NCBI RefSeq assembly: GCF_902506455.1
Contig: NZ_LR733844.1
Coordinates: 3,597,092-3,661,091, forward strand
Source of the DNA: Sphingomonas sp. 8AM
Lineage (GTDB): Bacteria; Pseudomonadota; Alphaproteobacteria; Sphingomonadales; Sphingomonadaceae
Direction of reading: 5' to 3'
DNA length: 64,000 bases
Shown here piece by piece: positions 32,792 to 39,808 of the stretch. The translations under genes and the position numbers were made by a program. Each line of letters begins with the position of its first letter. Positions within the stretch are counted from its first letter, which is position 1. The notes beneath the pieces are model-generated. The model had not been told where the DNA came from, did not search any database, and was given only the letters and a program-made list of their open reading frames with translations.

Positions 32792-34024
32792 TTACAGCTT
32801 CACGACGTTGCCGGTAATCTGTCGCGGCAGTTCGATGTAGAGCGACTCCATCGGCTCGTCGGTGGCAACCACCGTCTCGTCCGAGGTGAAGCCGTTGAAG
32901 GCGGTTCGCATCGCAGCGCCGTACGCCCCCAGCATCCCGATCTCGACATAGTCGCCGACGGTCACATCCGCAGGCAGCGGGAACGGACCGGGCATATAGT
33001 CCATGTCGTCGCAGGTCGGACCCCACAGGCTGAACGCATGATCGCGGACGGTCGACTCCGGCTCGCGCAGCAGCGCGACCGGATAGCGCCAGCCGATGTG
33101 CGCCGCGTCGAACAGCGCGCCATAGGCGCCGTCGTTGATGTACAGTTCCTCGCCGCGGCGACGCTCGACGCGCACCACGACCGAGCTGTACTCGGCGCTG
33201 AGCGCGCGGCCCGGCTCCGCCCAGAGTTCGGCCGAATAGCTGATCGGCAGGCTCTCGAACGCGCGGTGGATCGTCTCGAAGTAACGCTCCAGCGGCGGCG
33301 GGGTCATGCCCGGGTAGACCGAGGGGAAACCGCCGCCGACGTCGATGACGTCGACCGTGACCGCCGCACCCACGATCGCCTGACGCACGCGCTCCATCGC
33401 CTGCGCATAGGCATCGGGAGTCATCGCCTGCGAGCCGACGTGGAAGCAGATGCCGAGCGCGTCGGCGACCTGACGGGTGGCGAGCAGCAGTTCCTGCGCC
33501 TCATCGGGAGCGACCCCGAACTTGGCGCCGAGGCTGAGCTTCGAATGCTCCGACGACACGCGCAGCCGCACGCAGAGCGTGAGGTCTGCCGCGCTGCGGG
33601 TGGCACGCACGATCTTCGCCAGCTCTTCCATGCTGTCGAGCGAAAAGGTGCGGACACCGTGCGTGAAATACGCCTCGGCAATCGCTTCCTCGGCCTTGAC
33701 CGGGTGCATGAAGCACATTGTCGCGTCCGGCAACGTGCGGGCGACCAGACGAACCTCGGCGATCGAGGCGACGTCGTAGGTCGTCACACCATTGTCATAG
33801 AGCGTGCGTAGCAGCTCCGGGCTCGGGTTCGCCTTGACCGCATACATGGTCCGGCCCGGAAACTTCTCCGTAAAGAAGCGGGCGGCCCGAGCCGCGGCGT
33901 GCGGACGAACGATCGTCACCGGCTGAACCGGCTGACGAATAGCGATGTCGATGGCCCCGGCGACAGAATCGGCGGGAACGGTCGAGAGGGGCGCTAACCC
34001 CAGCGCGCGATGATGCTGGTGCAA
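32792..34024 (-). CDS. Ornithine decarboxylase (fold-III, type III PLP decarboxylase)
   Basis: The roughly 410-residue alanine-racemase-fold decarboxylase makes putrescine from ornithine (lysine may also be used). The PLP lysine is Lys64 in YAVKANPSPELL. A glycine-rich phosphate loop is VIDVGGGFPSVYPG. The catalytic cysteine from the partner subunit is in WGPTCDDMDYM. I prefer the TTG at 34024 (product MHQHHRALG): GGAGG at 34034-34038 sits nine bases upstream and the start matches relatives. The ATG at 34054 would add ten residues but has no ribosome site. It heads a polyamine operon. Confidence 0.9.
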   Translation of the reverse strand: MHQHHRALGLAPLSTVPADSVAGAIDIAIRQPVQPVTIVRPHAAARAARFFTEKFPGRTMYAVKANPSPELLRTLYDNGVTTYDVASIAEVRLVARTLPDATMCFMHPVKAEEAIAEAYFTHGVRTFSLDSMEELAKIVRATRSAADLTLCVRLRVSSEHSKLSLGAKFGVAPDEAQELLLATRQVADALGICFHVGSQAMTPDAYAQAMERVRQAIVGAAVTVDVIDVGGGFPSVYPGMTPPPLERYFETIHRAFESLPISYSAELWAEPGRALSAEYSSVVVRVERRRGEELYINDGAYGALFDAAHIGWRYPVALLREPESTVRDHAFSLWGPTCDDMDYMPGPFPLPADVTVGDYVEIGMLGAYGAAMRTAFNGFTSDETVVATDEPMESLYIELPRQITGNVVKL

Positions 34025-34121
34025 CTCAAGGGACCTCCAATTGCCTTTCGGCATACGGTGACAAAAAGCTGCCTTGCGGTTGGAAGTCCCATGGGGCAGC
34101 GGAGGCGCGAAATATGATCGC

Positions 34122-34144
34122 TGGACCCTAATGTAAAGTGTCCA
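34122..34144. promoter_or_regulatory. Candidate operator in the divergent polyamine/threonine region
   Basis: TGGACCC (34122-34128), nine bases, and GTGTCCA (34138-34144) form an almost perfect inverted repeat between the decarboxylase and dehydratase genes. Its size suits a dimeric repressor. The dehydratase GTG start lies 21 bases beyond it. No known consensus was recognised. Confidence 0.35.
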
Positions 34145-34164
34145 ATGCGACGAAAGGTTCAATC

Positions 34165-35136
34165 GTGACGATTATGCGACAACCGACCCGCGCAGGGGTG
34201 CGCGACGCCGCCGCGAAGGTGGCGGCGGTGCTTCCGCCCGCCCCAATTTTCTATCGCGAAATCAATGGTATGGATGTTGCACTCAAGGCGGAGTGTCTCC
34301 AGCCGGTCGGGGCGTTCAAGGTCCGCGGCGCGTGGCATCGGCTGACCGCTTTGAGCGATGAATCGAGGCAGCGCGGCGTTGTGGCGTTTTCGTCGGGCAA
34401 TCATGCGCAGGGCATCGCCTGGGCGGCGAAGCGGCTGGGGATTGCGGCGACGGTGGTGATGCCGAGCGATGCGCCCGCCGCGAAGCGCGAGTCGACGCTT
34501 GCGCTCGGTGCTGAGGTGGTGCCGTATGACCGCGCCACGGAGTCGCGCGAGGCGATCGCGGCGCGGCTGGCCGAGGCGCGGGGCGCGACGCTGGTGCCGA
34601 GCTTCGACGATCCGTGGGTGATCGAGGGACAGGGCAGCGCGGGCGTCGAGGCGCAGGTACAGATGATCGCGGCTGGATTCGGCGCGCCGCGGCATGTCGT
34701 CGTGCCATGCGGCGGCGGGGGGCTGGCGGCCGGACTCGCGCTGGCGCTGCCCGAGGCGCGGGTGACGGTGGTCGAGCCGGAGGGCTGGGACGATATGCGC
34801 CGCAGCCTGGAGGCGAGCTGGATCGAGCCGGTCGGTGACGCGCCGCCGCCGACCGCATGCGATGCGTTGCAGACGACACGGGTCTCGCCGCTCACCTTCG
34901 ACGTGCTGTCGCGGCGCGACGCGACCGGGGTGGCGGTGAGCGAGGCGGAGGTTCGGGGTGCGCAGCGCTGGGCGGCGGCGCAGTTGCGGCTGGTGGTCGA
35001 GCCCGGCGGGGCGGTGGCGCTCGCCGCATTGCTGGCCGGGCGGGTCGCCGTGGAGCCGGGCATGCTGGTGATTTTGTCGGGCGGGAACGTCGACATGGCG
35101 GACTATGCGCGGGTGCTGGCGGGAGAGGGGGCGTGA
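34165..35136 (+). CDS. Threonine/serine dehydratase (PLP fold II)
   Basis: The 323-residue enzyme deaminates threonine or serine to 2-oxobutyrate or pyruvate. The PLP lysine is in VGAFKVRGAWHRL, the substrate loop is SSGNHAQGIAWAA, and the glycine-rich phosphate site is PCGGGGLAAGLA. It has no regulatory ACT domain, so it is catabolic-type or a short biosynthetic form. I start at GTG 34165, which has AAAGG seven bases upstream; ATG 34174 is 16 bases away. It is divergent from ornithine decarboxylase. A small membrane-protein gene overlaps its stop. Confidence 0.87.
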   Translation: MTIMRQPTRAGVRDAAAKVAAVLPPAPIFYREINGMDVALKAECLQPVGAFKVRGAWHRLTALSDESRQRGVVAFSSGNHAQGIAWAAKRLGIAATVVMPSDAPAAKRESTLALGAEVVPYDRATESREAIAARLAEARGATLVPSFDDPWVIEGQGSAGVEAQVQMIAAGFGAPRHVVVPCGGGGLAAGLALALPEARVTVVEPEGWDDMRRSLEASWIEPVGDAPPPTACDALQTTRVSPLTFDVLSRRDATGVAVSEAEVRGAQRWAAAQLRLVVEPGGAVALAALLAGRVAVEPGMLVILSGGNVDMADYARVLAGEGA

Positions 35137-35312
35137 ACGGCGCGCTGGGCGGAGTCGCCGCGGCCGCGCCGGCGGTGGCGATGCTCGCGGCGTTCGCGTG
35201 CGCGATCGGTGGCGGGTATCTGCTGGTAAAGCGGCGGCAGCGGTTGAAGGGCACGCTGATGCTGGTGATGGCAGCGGTGCTGGTGGGGAATGTGCTGATC
35301 TGGACGCTGTGA
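35133..35312 (+). CDS. Small two-helix membrane protein
   Basis: This 59-residue frame begins at GTG 35133, overlapping the dehydratase stop as GTGA. The product is MNGALGGVAAAAPAVAMLAA followed by ACAIGGGYLLVKRRQRLK and a second hydrophobic stretch ending VLIWTL. It therefore has two helices joined by a basic KRRQRLK loop, which should face the cytoplasm. Overlap with the upstream gene and intact membrane topology support it as real. The function is unknown and I recognise no family with certainty. Confidence 0.65.
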   Translation: MNGALGGVAAAAPAVAMLAAFACAIGGGYLLVKRRQRLKGTLMLVMAAVLVGNVLIWTL

Positions 35313-35318
35313 TTACGT

Positions 35319-35360
35319 CCTGCTCCCCTCCTTTGCAGGGAGGGGCTGGGGGTGGGTGGA
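35319..35360 (+). repeat. Left inverted repeat flanking the DUF559 gene
   Basis: This 42-base unit starts cctgctcccctcc, folds as CCCTCC/GGAGGG around TTTGCA-type bases and ends in ggggtgggtgga. It matches the right copy (35733-35774, opposite strand) at about 36 of 42 positions. It begins seven bases after the preceding gene. Confidence 0.8.
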
Positions 35361-35393
35361 CACTTCTGCGGCGGTTGGTAGCGTATCGTTACG

Positions 35394-35789
35394 ATGCAGC
35401 GCATACCTCCCGAACTCACCGCGAACGCGCGACAGTTGCGGGGTGACGCCACGCCGGCGGAGCGGGTGTTGTGGAGCGCCCTACGTTCCCATCGGCCGCG
35501 ATTTACGCGGCAGCTGGTGGTGGGACATTACATCATCGACCTTGCTTGCCGGAGCGTGAAGCTCGGCATCGAACTCGACGGAGGGCATCATGCGCTTCAG
35601 GTCGAGGCTGACGAGGCGCGTAGTCGTTATCTCGCCTCGCAGGGCTGGACGATCCTGCGGTTCTGGAACAACGATGTGCTGGAAAATACGGAAGGGGTGG
35701 CGGAGGTGATCCTCGCGGCTGTGGCGCAAGCGGCCACCCACCCCCGGCCCCTCCCTTGCAGGGAGGGGAGCAGGTTGCCGCCTATTTAA
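35394..35789 (+). CDS. DUF559 domain protein (Vsr-like endonuclease fold)
   Basis: The 131-residue protein has the DUF559 core: ANARQLRGDATPAERVLW at the N-terminus, the nuclease-like acidic core GHYIIDLACRSVKLGIELDG with the following GGHH, and GWTILRFWNNDVLEN. The fold is related to very-short-patch-repair (PD-(D/E)XK) nucleases. Activity of the family is not established. The last 18 or so codons are read through the right flanking repeat, so the C-terminus is probably not part of the fold. The stop overlaps the convergent hydrolase gene by eight bases. The gene is enclosed by inverted repeats. Confidence 0.85.
   Translation: MQRIPPELTANARQLRGDATPAERVLWSALRSHRPRFTRQLVVGHYIIDLACRSVKLGIELDGGHHALQVEADEARSRYLASQGWTILRFWNNDVLENTEGVAEVILAAVAQAATHPRPLPCREGSRLPPI
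35733..35774 (-). repeat. Right inverted repeat flanking the DUF559 gene
   Basis: This is the reverse-complement counterpart of 35319-35360, reading gccacccacccccggcccct at its left end and finishing gggaggggagcagg. It lies inside the 3' end of the DUF559 frame and just before the stop of the next gene. Confidence 0.8.
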
Positions 35790-36438
35790 TTGGCGAGTTC
35801 GGGTCCAGCCGCATGTCGAGGTAATTGTCGACCGACCGCATCAGGTCGTCCATCTCATGCTCGAAGAAATGGTTGGCGCGCGGGATCACGTCGTGGTGGA
35901 TCGTGATGTGCTTCTGCGTCCGCAGCTTGTCGACCAGCTTCTGCGAGGCGAGCGGGGTGGCGACCTCGTCCTCCGCGCCCTGGATGATGATCCCCGACGA
36001 CGGGCACGGCGCGAGGAACGAGAAATCGAACAGGTTCGCCGGCGGCGCGATCGAGATGAAGCCGCGGATCTCCGGGCGGCGCATCAGCAATTGCATCGCG
36101 ATCCATGCGCCGAAGCCGAAGCCGGCGACCCAGGTGGTCTGCGCCTCCTGGTGGAAGCTCTGCACCCAGTCGAGCGCGGAGGCGGCGTCGGACAGCTCGC
36201 CGATGCCGTTGTCGAACGTGCCCTGGCTCTTGCCGACGCCGCGGAAGTTGAACCGCAGCGTCGCGAAACCGCGACGCTGGAAGGTCTTGTACAGCTCCTG
36301 CACGATCTTGTTGTTCATCGTGCCGCCCGCATTCGGGTGCGGGTGGAGGATCATCGCGACGGGCGCGCGCGGGCGCGGGGCGGGGGCGAAGCGCCCCTCG
36401 ATGCGGCCTTCGGGTCCGGGAAAGATGACTTCTGGCAT
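35782..36438 (-). CDS. Alpha/beta hydrolase-fold protein lacking the nucleophile serine
   Basis: The 218-residue protein belongs to a conserved alphaproteobacterial alpha/beta hydrolase family (MPEVIFPGPEGRIEG, LHPHPNAGGTMNNK, RFNFRGVGKSQG, APCPSSGIIIQG, IPRANHFFEH). The elbow that normally reads G-x-S-x-G here reads GFGFG at 106-110, so Gly108 stands where the nucleophile serine should be. The histidine in ANHFF and an acidic residue in GAEDEV remain. It may be a non-catalytic binder or use another residue. It is divergent from the cysteine desulfurase genes by 72 bases. Confidence 0.85.
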   Translation of the reverse strand: MPEVIFPGPEGRIEGRFAPAPRPRAPVAMILHPHPNAGGTMNNKIVQELYKTFQRRGFATLRFNFRGVGKSQGTFDNGIGELSDAASALDWVQSFHQEAQTTWVAGFGFGAWIAMQLLMRRPEIRGFISIAPPANLFDFSFLAPCPSSGIIIQGAEDEVATPLASQKLVDKLRTQKHITIHHDVIPRANHFFEHEMDDLMRSVDNYLDMRLDPNSPIK

Positions 36439-36510
36439 GATGACCTTGTGCTTGGGCAGGCAGCCGTTGGGGCCGGCGGGAAGCGCGCTATATAGGCCCG
36501 AACGCCGAAA

Positions 36511-37575
36511 ATGGAATGTGTCTTGACCGAGCCGCTATACCTCGACCACGCCGCGACGACTCCGATGACCCCCGCGGCCGTGCAGGCGGTGCGGGACGGG
36601 ATGGCGATGTGGGCCAATCCGTCCTCGCCGCACGCCGCCGGGCGCGCGGCACGCGCGGCGCTGGAGGCGGCGCGGGGGCGGATCGGGGCCGCTTATGGCT
36701 GGACCGGCGAGGTGTTGCTGACGAGCGGGGCGAGCGAGTCGCTGGCGATCGCGCTGGGGCGGTGCGTGCCGGGGCGGCGGATCGTGTCGGCGGTGGAGCA
36801 TGACGCGGTGCTGCGCGCGGGCGGGCGTGCCGATGTGCTGCCGGTGGATGCGCTGGGGCGGGTCGATCCGGGCGCGCTGGGCGACGTGTCGGGCGCGCTG
36901 GTGGCGGTGCAATGGTGCAACAGCGAGACCGGGGTGCTTCAGCCGATCGCCGGGATCGCGGCGGCCGTGCATGACGGGGGCGGGTTGTTGCTGGTCGATG
37001 CCGCGCAGATGCCGGCGTCGGATGAACTGGCGGCAGTGGCGGATTTCGTCGCGGTGTCGGCGCACAAGCGCGGCGGGCCGCCGGGGACGGGTGCGCTGCT
37101 GGTGCGTGACGTGGCGACCTTGCACCCGAGCGGCGGGCAGGAGCGTGGCTATCGGCCGGGGACCGAGAATCTGCCGGGCGTGCTGGGGCATGCCGCGGCG
37201 CTGGACGAGGCGGAGCCGGATCATATTGCCCGTCGTGCGCGGCTCGATGACGCGATCCGGCGGTCGGGGGGGATCGTCGTGGCGGAGAACACCGCGCGGC
37301 ATCCGGCGATCGGGGCGTACCGGATGCCGGGCGTCGCGTCGGCGGCGCAACTGATCCGCTTCGACCTGCAGGGAATCGCGGTGTCCGCCGGGAGCGCGTG
37401 CGCGAGCGGGAGCCTGAAGCCGAGCCATGTGCTGCGCGCGATGGGGTGGAGCGAGGAGGCGTCGCGCGAGGTGGTGCGGGTCAGCTTCGGCCGGACGACG
37501 ACCGATGCGGAGGTCGAGCGCTTCACCGCGGCGTGGCGCGGGGTGGCGCGCGCGACCGGGCGGTTTGCGGCGTGA
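36511..37575 (+). CDS. Cysteine desulfurase / class V aminotransferase (first of a tandem pair)
   Basis: The 354-residue PLP enzyme is of the NifS/IscS type. It opens TEPLYLDHAATTPMTPAAV, binds PLP through the lysine in SAHKRGGPPG, and has the active-site cysteine loop SAGSACASGSLKPSHVL, where sulfur from cysteine is held as a persulfide. The short NSETG segment and overall length fit IscS-like desulfurases, though it is about 40 residues shorter than E. coli IscS. Its stop overlaps the next gene's GTG start. The start at ATG 36511 is uncertain by a few codons (TTG 36523 is possible). Confidence 0.87.
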   Translation: MECVLTEPLYLDHAATTPMTPAAVQAVRDGMAMWANPSSPHAAGRAARAALEAARGRIGAAYGWTGEVLLTSGASESLAIALGRCVPGRRIVSAVEHDAVLRAGGRADVLPVDALGRVDPGALGDVSGALVAVQWCNSETGVLQPIAGIAAAVHDGGGLLLVDAAQMPASDELAAVADFVAVSAHKRGGPPGTGALLVRDVATLHPSGGQERGYRPGTENLPGVLGHAAALDEAEPDHIARRARLDDAIRRSGGIVVAENTARHPAIGAYRMPGVASAAQLIRFDLQGIAVSAGSACASGSLKPSHVLRAMGWSEEASREVVRVSFGRTTTDAEVERFTAAWRGVARATGRFAA

Positions 37576-38651
37576 TCTATCTCGATTATCAGGCGACGAC
37601 GCCGCTCGCGCCCGAGGCGTTCGACGCAATGCTGCCGTGGCTGCGCGACCAGCATGCCAACCCGCACTCGCCGCATCGCGCCGGGCGTGCGGCGAAGGCG
37701 GCGGTCCAAGTGGCGCGCGCGCAGGTCGCGGCGCTGTTGCCTGCCGGCGGGCGCGTGGTGTTCACGAGCGGGGCGACCGAGGCGCTCAACTGGGCGATCA
37801 AGGGCGTGGGGGGCGCGATCGTCACGCAGGCGACCGAACATGCCGCGGTGCTCGATACCGTGGTGGCGAGCGGGCGCGCGAACGTGGTGGTGCCGGTCGA
37901 TCGCAACGGGCGCGTCTCGCCGGAGGCGGTCGCGGCGGCGGTGCAGGAGACCGGCGCTCGGCTGGTCGCGGTGATGCTGGTCAATAACGAGATCGGGACG
38001 ATCCAGCCGGTCGCCGAGATTGCGGCGGCGGTGAGGCCGCTCGGCGCGTTGTTGCTGTGCGATGCGGTGCAGGGGTTCGGGCGCGTCGCGATACCGGACG
38101 GGTGCGACATGGTCGCGATCTCTGCACACAAGATCTACGGGCCGAAGGGTATTGGCGCTTTGTGGCTGCGGGACGGCGTGACGCTCGCGCCGCTGCTGCA
38201 TGGCGGCGATCAGGAGGGCGGGCGATCGGGGACGTTGAGCCCGGCACTGTGCGCGGGGTTCGGAGCGTCGGCGGCGGTGGCCAGGGCACGGATGGTGGAG
38301 GATGCGGCGGCGGCGGCGCGGTTGTTCGCGGTGGCGCGGGCGCGGCTGAGCGGGTGGACGCTCAACGGTTCCGAAGAGGCGCGCTGGCCGGGGAATCTGA
38401 GCGTGCGGCGCGACGGGCTGGATGTCGCGCGGCTGATGAGCGACGTGCGCGACGTTGCGTTCTCGGCCGGGTCGGCGTGTGCGAGCGGCTCGGGACGGAC
38501 CAGCCATGTGCTGCGCGCGATCGGGCTGAGCGATGCGCAGGCGCGCGCGACGATCCGTATCGGCTTCGGGCGCTATACGCGCGAGGAGGAACTGGTGGCG
38601 GCGCTCGACCGGCTGGTGGCGGCGGCGGACGCGCAGAAGGTGGCGGCATGA
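37572..38651 (+). CDS. Cysteine desulfurase (second of a tandem pair)
   Basis: The 359-residue paralogue of the preceding gene starts at GTG 37572 (MIYLDYQATTPLAPEAF). The PLP lysine lies in SAHKIYGPKGIGAL, the substrate loop in NNEIGTIQP, and the catalytic cysteine in SAGSACASGSGRTSHVL. Both copies keep all key residues, so both are probably active. Overlapping start and stop codons on each side (GTGA before, ATGA after) indicate one translationally coupled operon with a [2Fe-2S] ferredoxin, which points to iron-sulfur assembly or thio-modification. Confidence 0.9.
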   Translation: MIYLDYQATTPLAPEAFDAMLPWLRDQHANPHSPHRAGRAAKAAVQVARAQVAALLPAGGRVVFTSGATEALNWAIKGVGGAIVTQATEHAAVLDTVVASGRANVVVPVDRNGRVSPEAVAAAVQETGARLVAVMLVNNEIGTIQPVAEIAAAVRPLGALLLCDAVQGFGRVAIPDGCDMVAISAHKIYGPKGIGALWLRDGVTLAPLLHGGDQEGGRSGTLSPALCAGFGASAAVARARMVEDAAAAARLFAVARARLSGWTLNGSEEARWPGNLSVRRDGLDVARLMSDVRDVAFSAGSACASGSGRTSHVLRAIGLSDAQARATIRIGFGRYTREEELVAALDRLVAAADAQKVAA

Positions 38652-38935
38652 AGGTGATTTTCGACGGTGACGAACTGGCCGCGACCGCGGGCGAGCGGTT
38701 GCTCGATGTGGCGCGGCGCAACGGGCTGGCGCTGGAGGGGACGTGCAACGGCGATCTGGCGTGCGCGACCTGTCATGTGATCGTCGACGCCGAGTGGTTC
38801 GCGAAGCTGCCGGCGGCGCGCGAGGAAGAAGAGGACATGCTCGATCTGGTCAATGACGCGCGGCGGACCAGCCGGCTGGCGTGCCAGATCGTGCTGACCC
38901 CGGAATTCGACAAGCTTTCTGTTAGCTTACCATAG
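38648..38935 (+). CDS. [2Fe-2S] ferredoxin, adrenodoxin/ISC type
   Basis: The 95-residue ferredoxin carries four cluster ligands in the vertebrate-type spacing: Cys33, Cys39, Cys42 and Cys79 (GTCNGDLACATC and RLACQIV). The acidic helix REEEEDMLDLV is the usual partner-docking surface. Similar ferredoxins donate electrons during iron-sulfur cluster assembly or to cytochrome P450s. Being coupled to two cysteine desulfurase genes favours the first role. The ATG at 38648 overlaps the preceding stop. Confidence 0.92.
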   Translation: MKVIFDGDELAATAGERLLDVARRNGLALEGTCNGDLACATCHVIVDAEWFAKLPAAREEEEDMLDLVNDARRTSRLACQIVLTPEFDKLSVSLP

Positions 38936-39005
38936 GGTTCAGGGTCGGTGCAGCGCTGCCGGAGCATCTTGCCAATCAGGGCAGGGGATTTCGGGAGTAG
39001 AGCGT

Positions 39006-39335
39006 ATGAAACTGATGACCTTGAGCTTCGCGGGCCTGATGGCGGCGATGACGCTGGTACCGACCGCCGCGACGGCGCAACCGGGACCGCGACATGGCTG
39101 GGACGACCGCCGCGGCTGGGATGACCGTCGCGACGACCGTCGCGGGTATGACGATCGGCGCGGACGCGATGACCGGCGCGGATGGAATGATCGGCGCGGA
39201 TACCGCAGCGATCGTGGCTGGCGCGGAGATCGCTATGCGTGGAACGGCTATCGCGGGCCGCGCGCGCAGACGGTGTGCCGCTGGGTAGACGGTTATTACG
39301 GGCCGGAGCGCCGCTGTTTCCGCGTGCGTCGCTAA
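39006..39335 (+). CDS. Secreted Arg/Asp repeat protein
   Basis: The 109-residue protein has a signal peptide (MKLMTLSFAGLMAAMTLVPT... ending ATAQ, about 25 residues). A charged low-complexity region of repeated DDRRG(W/Y/R) units follows at about 30-75, and then a short C-terminal part with two cysteines (QTVCRWVDGYYG and RRCFRVRR). The repeats are visible as a tandem pattern in the DNA (about 39100-39210). Similar short proteins are common in sphingomonads; function is unknown. A periplasmic or cell-surface location with a disulfide in the tail is likely. Confidence 0.75.
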   Translation: MKLMTLSFAGLMAAMTLVPTAATAQPGPRHGWDDRRGWDDRRDDRRGYDDRRGRDDRRGWNDRRGYRSDRGWRGDRYAWNGYRGPRAQTVCRWVDGYYGPERRCFRVRR

Positions 39336-39385
39336 CGGCTTGACGCTTTGACTTGATCGCGCCGCCCGGCTCCGCCATATGGCGC

Positions 39386-39480
39386 GCGGGAGTCGGGCGG
39401 ACGTGGTCGTCGCCAACTTGGTCAGGTCCTGACGGAAGCAGCCACAACGATTTCGCCGCGGGTCGTTCCGGCTCCCACCG
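39386..39480 (+). ncRNA. ffs: Signal recognition particle RNA (small bacterial type)
   Basis: The universally conserved domain IV is unmistakable: ttggtcaggtcctgacgg followed by aagcagcca at about 39418-39443, giving the Ffh-binding asymmetric loop and tetraloop-like cap. Outer strands GGGAGTCGG (39388-39396) and CCGGCTCCC (39468-39476) pair to close the molecule, and the 3' end CACC is typical. Exact ends are estimated. Location before dnaX is common in bacteria. The RNA with Ffh targets inner-membrane proteins. Confidence 0.93.
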
Positions 39481-39562
39481 CGCGGACAGCGAGAGAGCGG
39501 CCTTGCCGCTCCACGCTGGCAAGCGCGGCCGGCGGGGCGGCGCAGCCGAACCCGACCGACGA

Positions 39563-39590
39563 CGCGGCTTTGCCGCGGCGGGTTTTCTTC
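39563..39590 (+). terminator. Possible terminator downstream of ffs
   Basis: CGCGG (39563-39567), loop CTTTG, CCGCG (39573-39577), then a T-rich run ggttttcttc. It lies about 85 bases beyond the SRP RNA. The 330-base spacer from 39481 to dnaX otherwise contains only this and a palindromic repeat. Confidence 0.5.
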
Positions 39591-39649
39591 TTCGACACAT
39601 TGGCGTTGGCTGAACCCGGCGAGCGGTTCGCGGGACTTCACAGCCATGG

Positions 39650-39672
39650 GCCCCTGCCTGCGCAGGGGCGAC
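39650..39672. repeat. Palindromic repeat before dnaX
   Basis: The unit gcccctgcctgcgcaggggc, followed by gac, folds on itself (CCCCTGC/GCAGGGG). The same unit occurs at 50829-50851 and, inverted and slightly diverged, at 50721-50743. Confidence 0.7.
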
Positions 39673-39808
39673 GGTGGTGCTGTATCGGGCAGCGGCAAGC
39701 CGGGCTCCGGATCTCGTCCGGGGCGACGGATCCCGGTCGGTCGGCGGTCCCTGCTATCCCCGGAGAAGCCTTCGACAAGCCGCGCGTGCGCTCCTATATC
39801 CCACGGCA

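Noticed and set aside
39481..39808. Possible small gene between SRP RNA and dnaX
   Set aside because: Frames here run through a terminator-like hairpin and a palindromic repeat, and give no signal peptide, domain or ribosome site.
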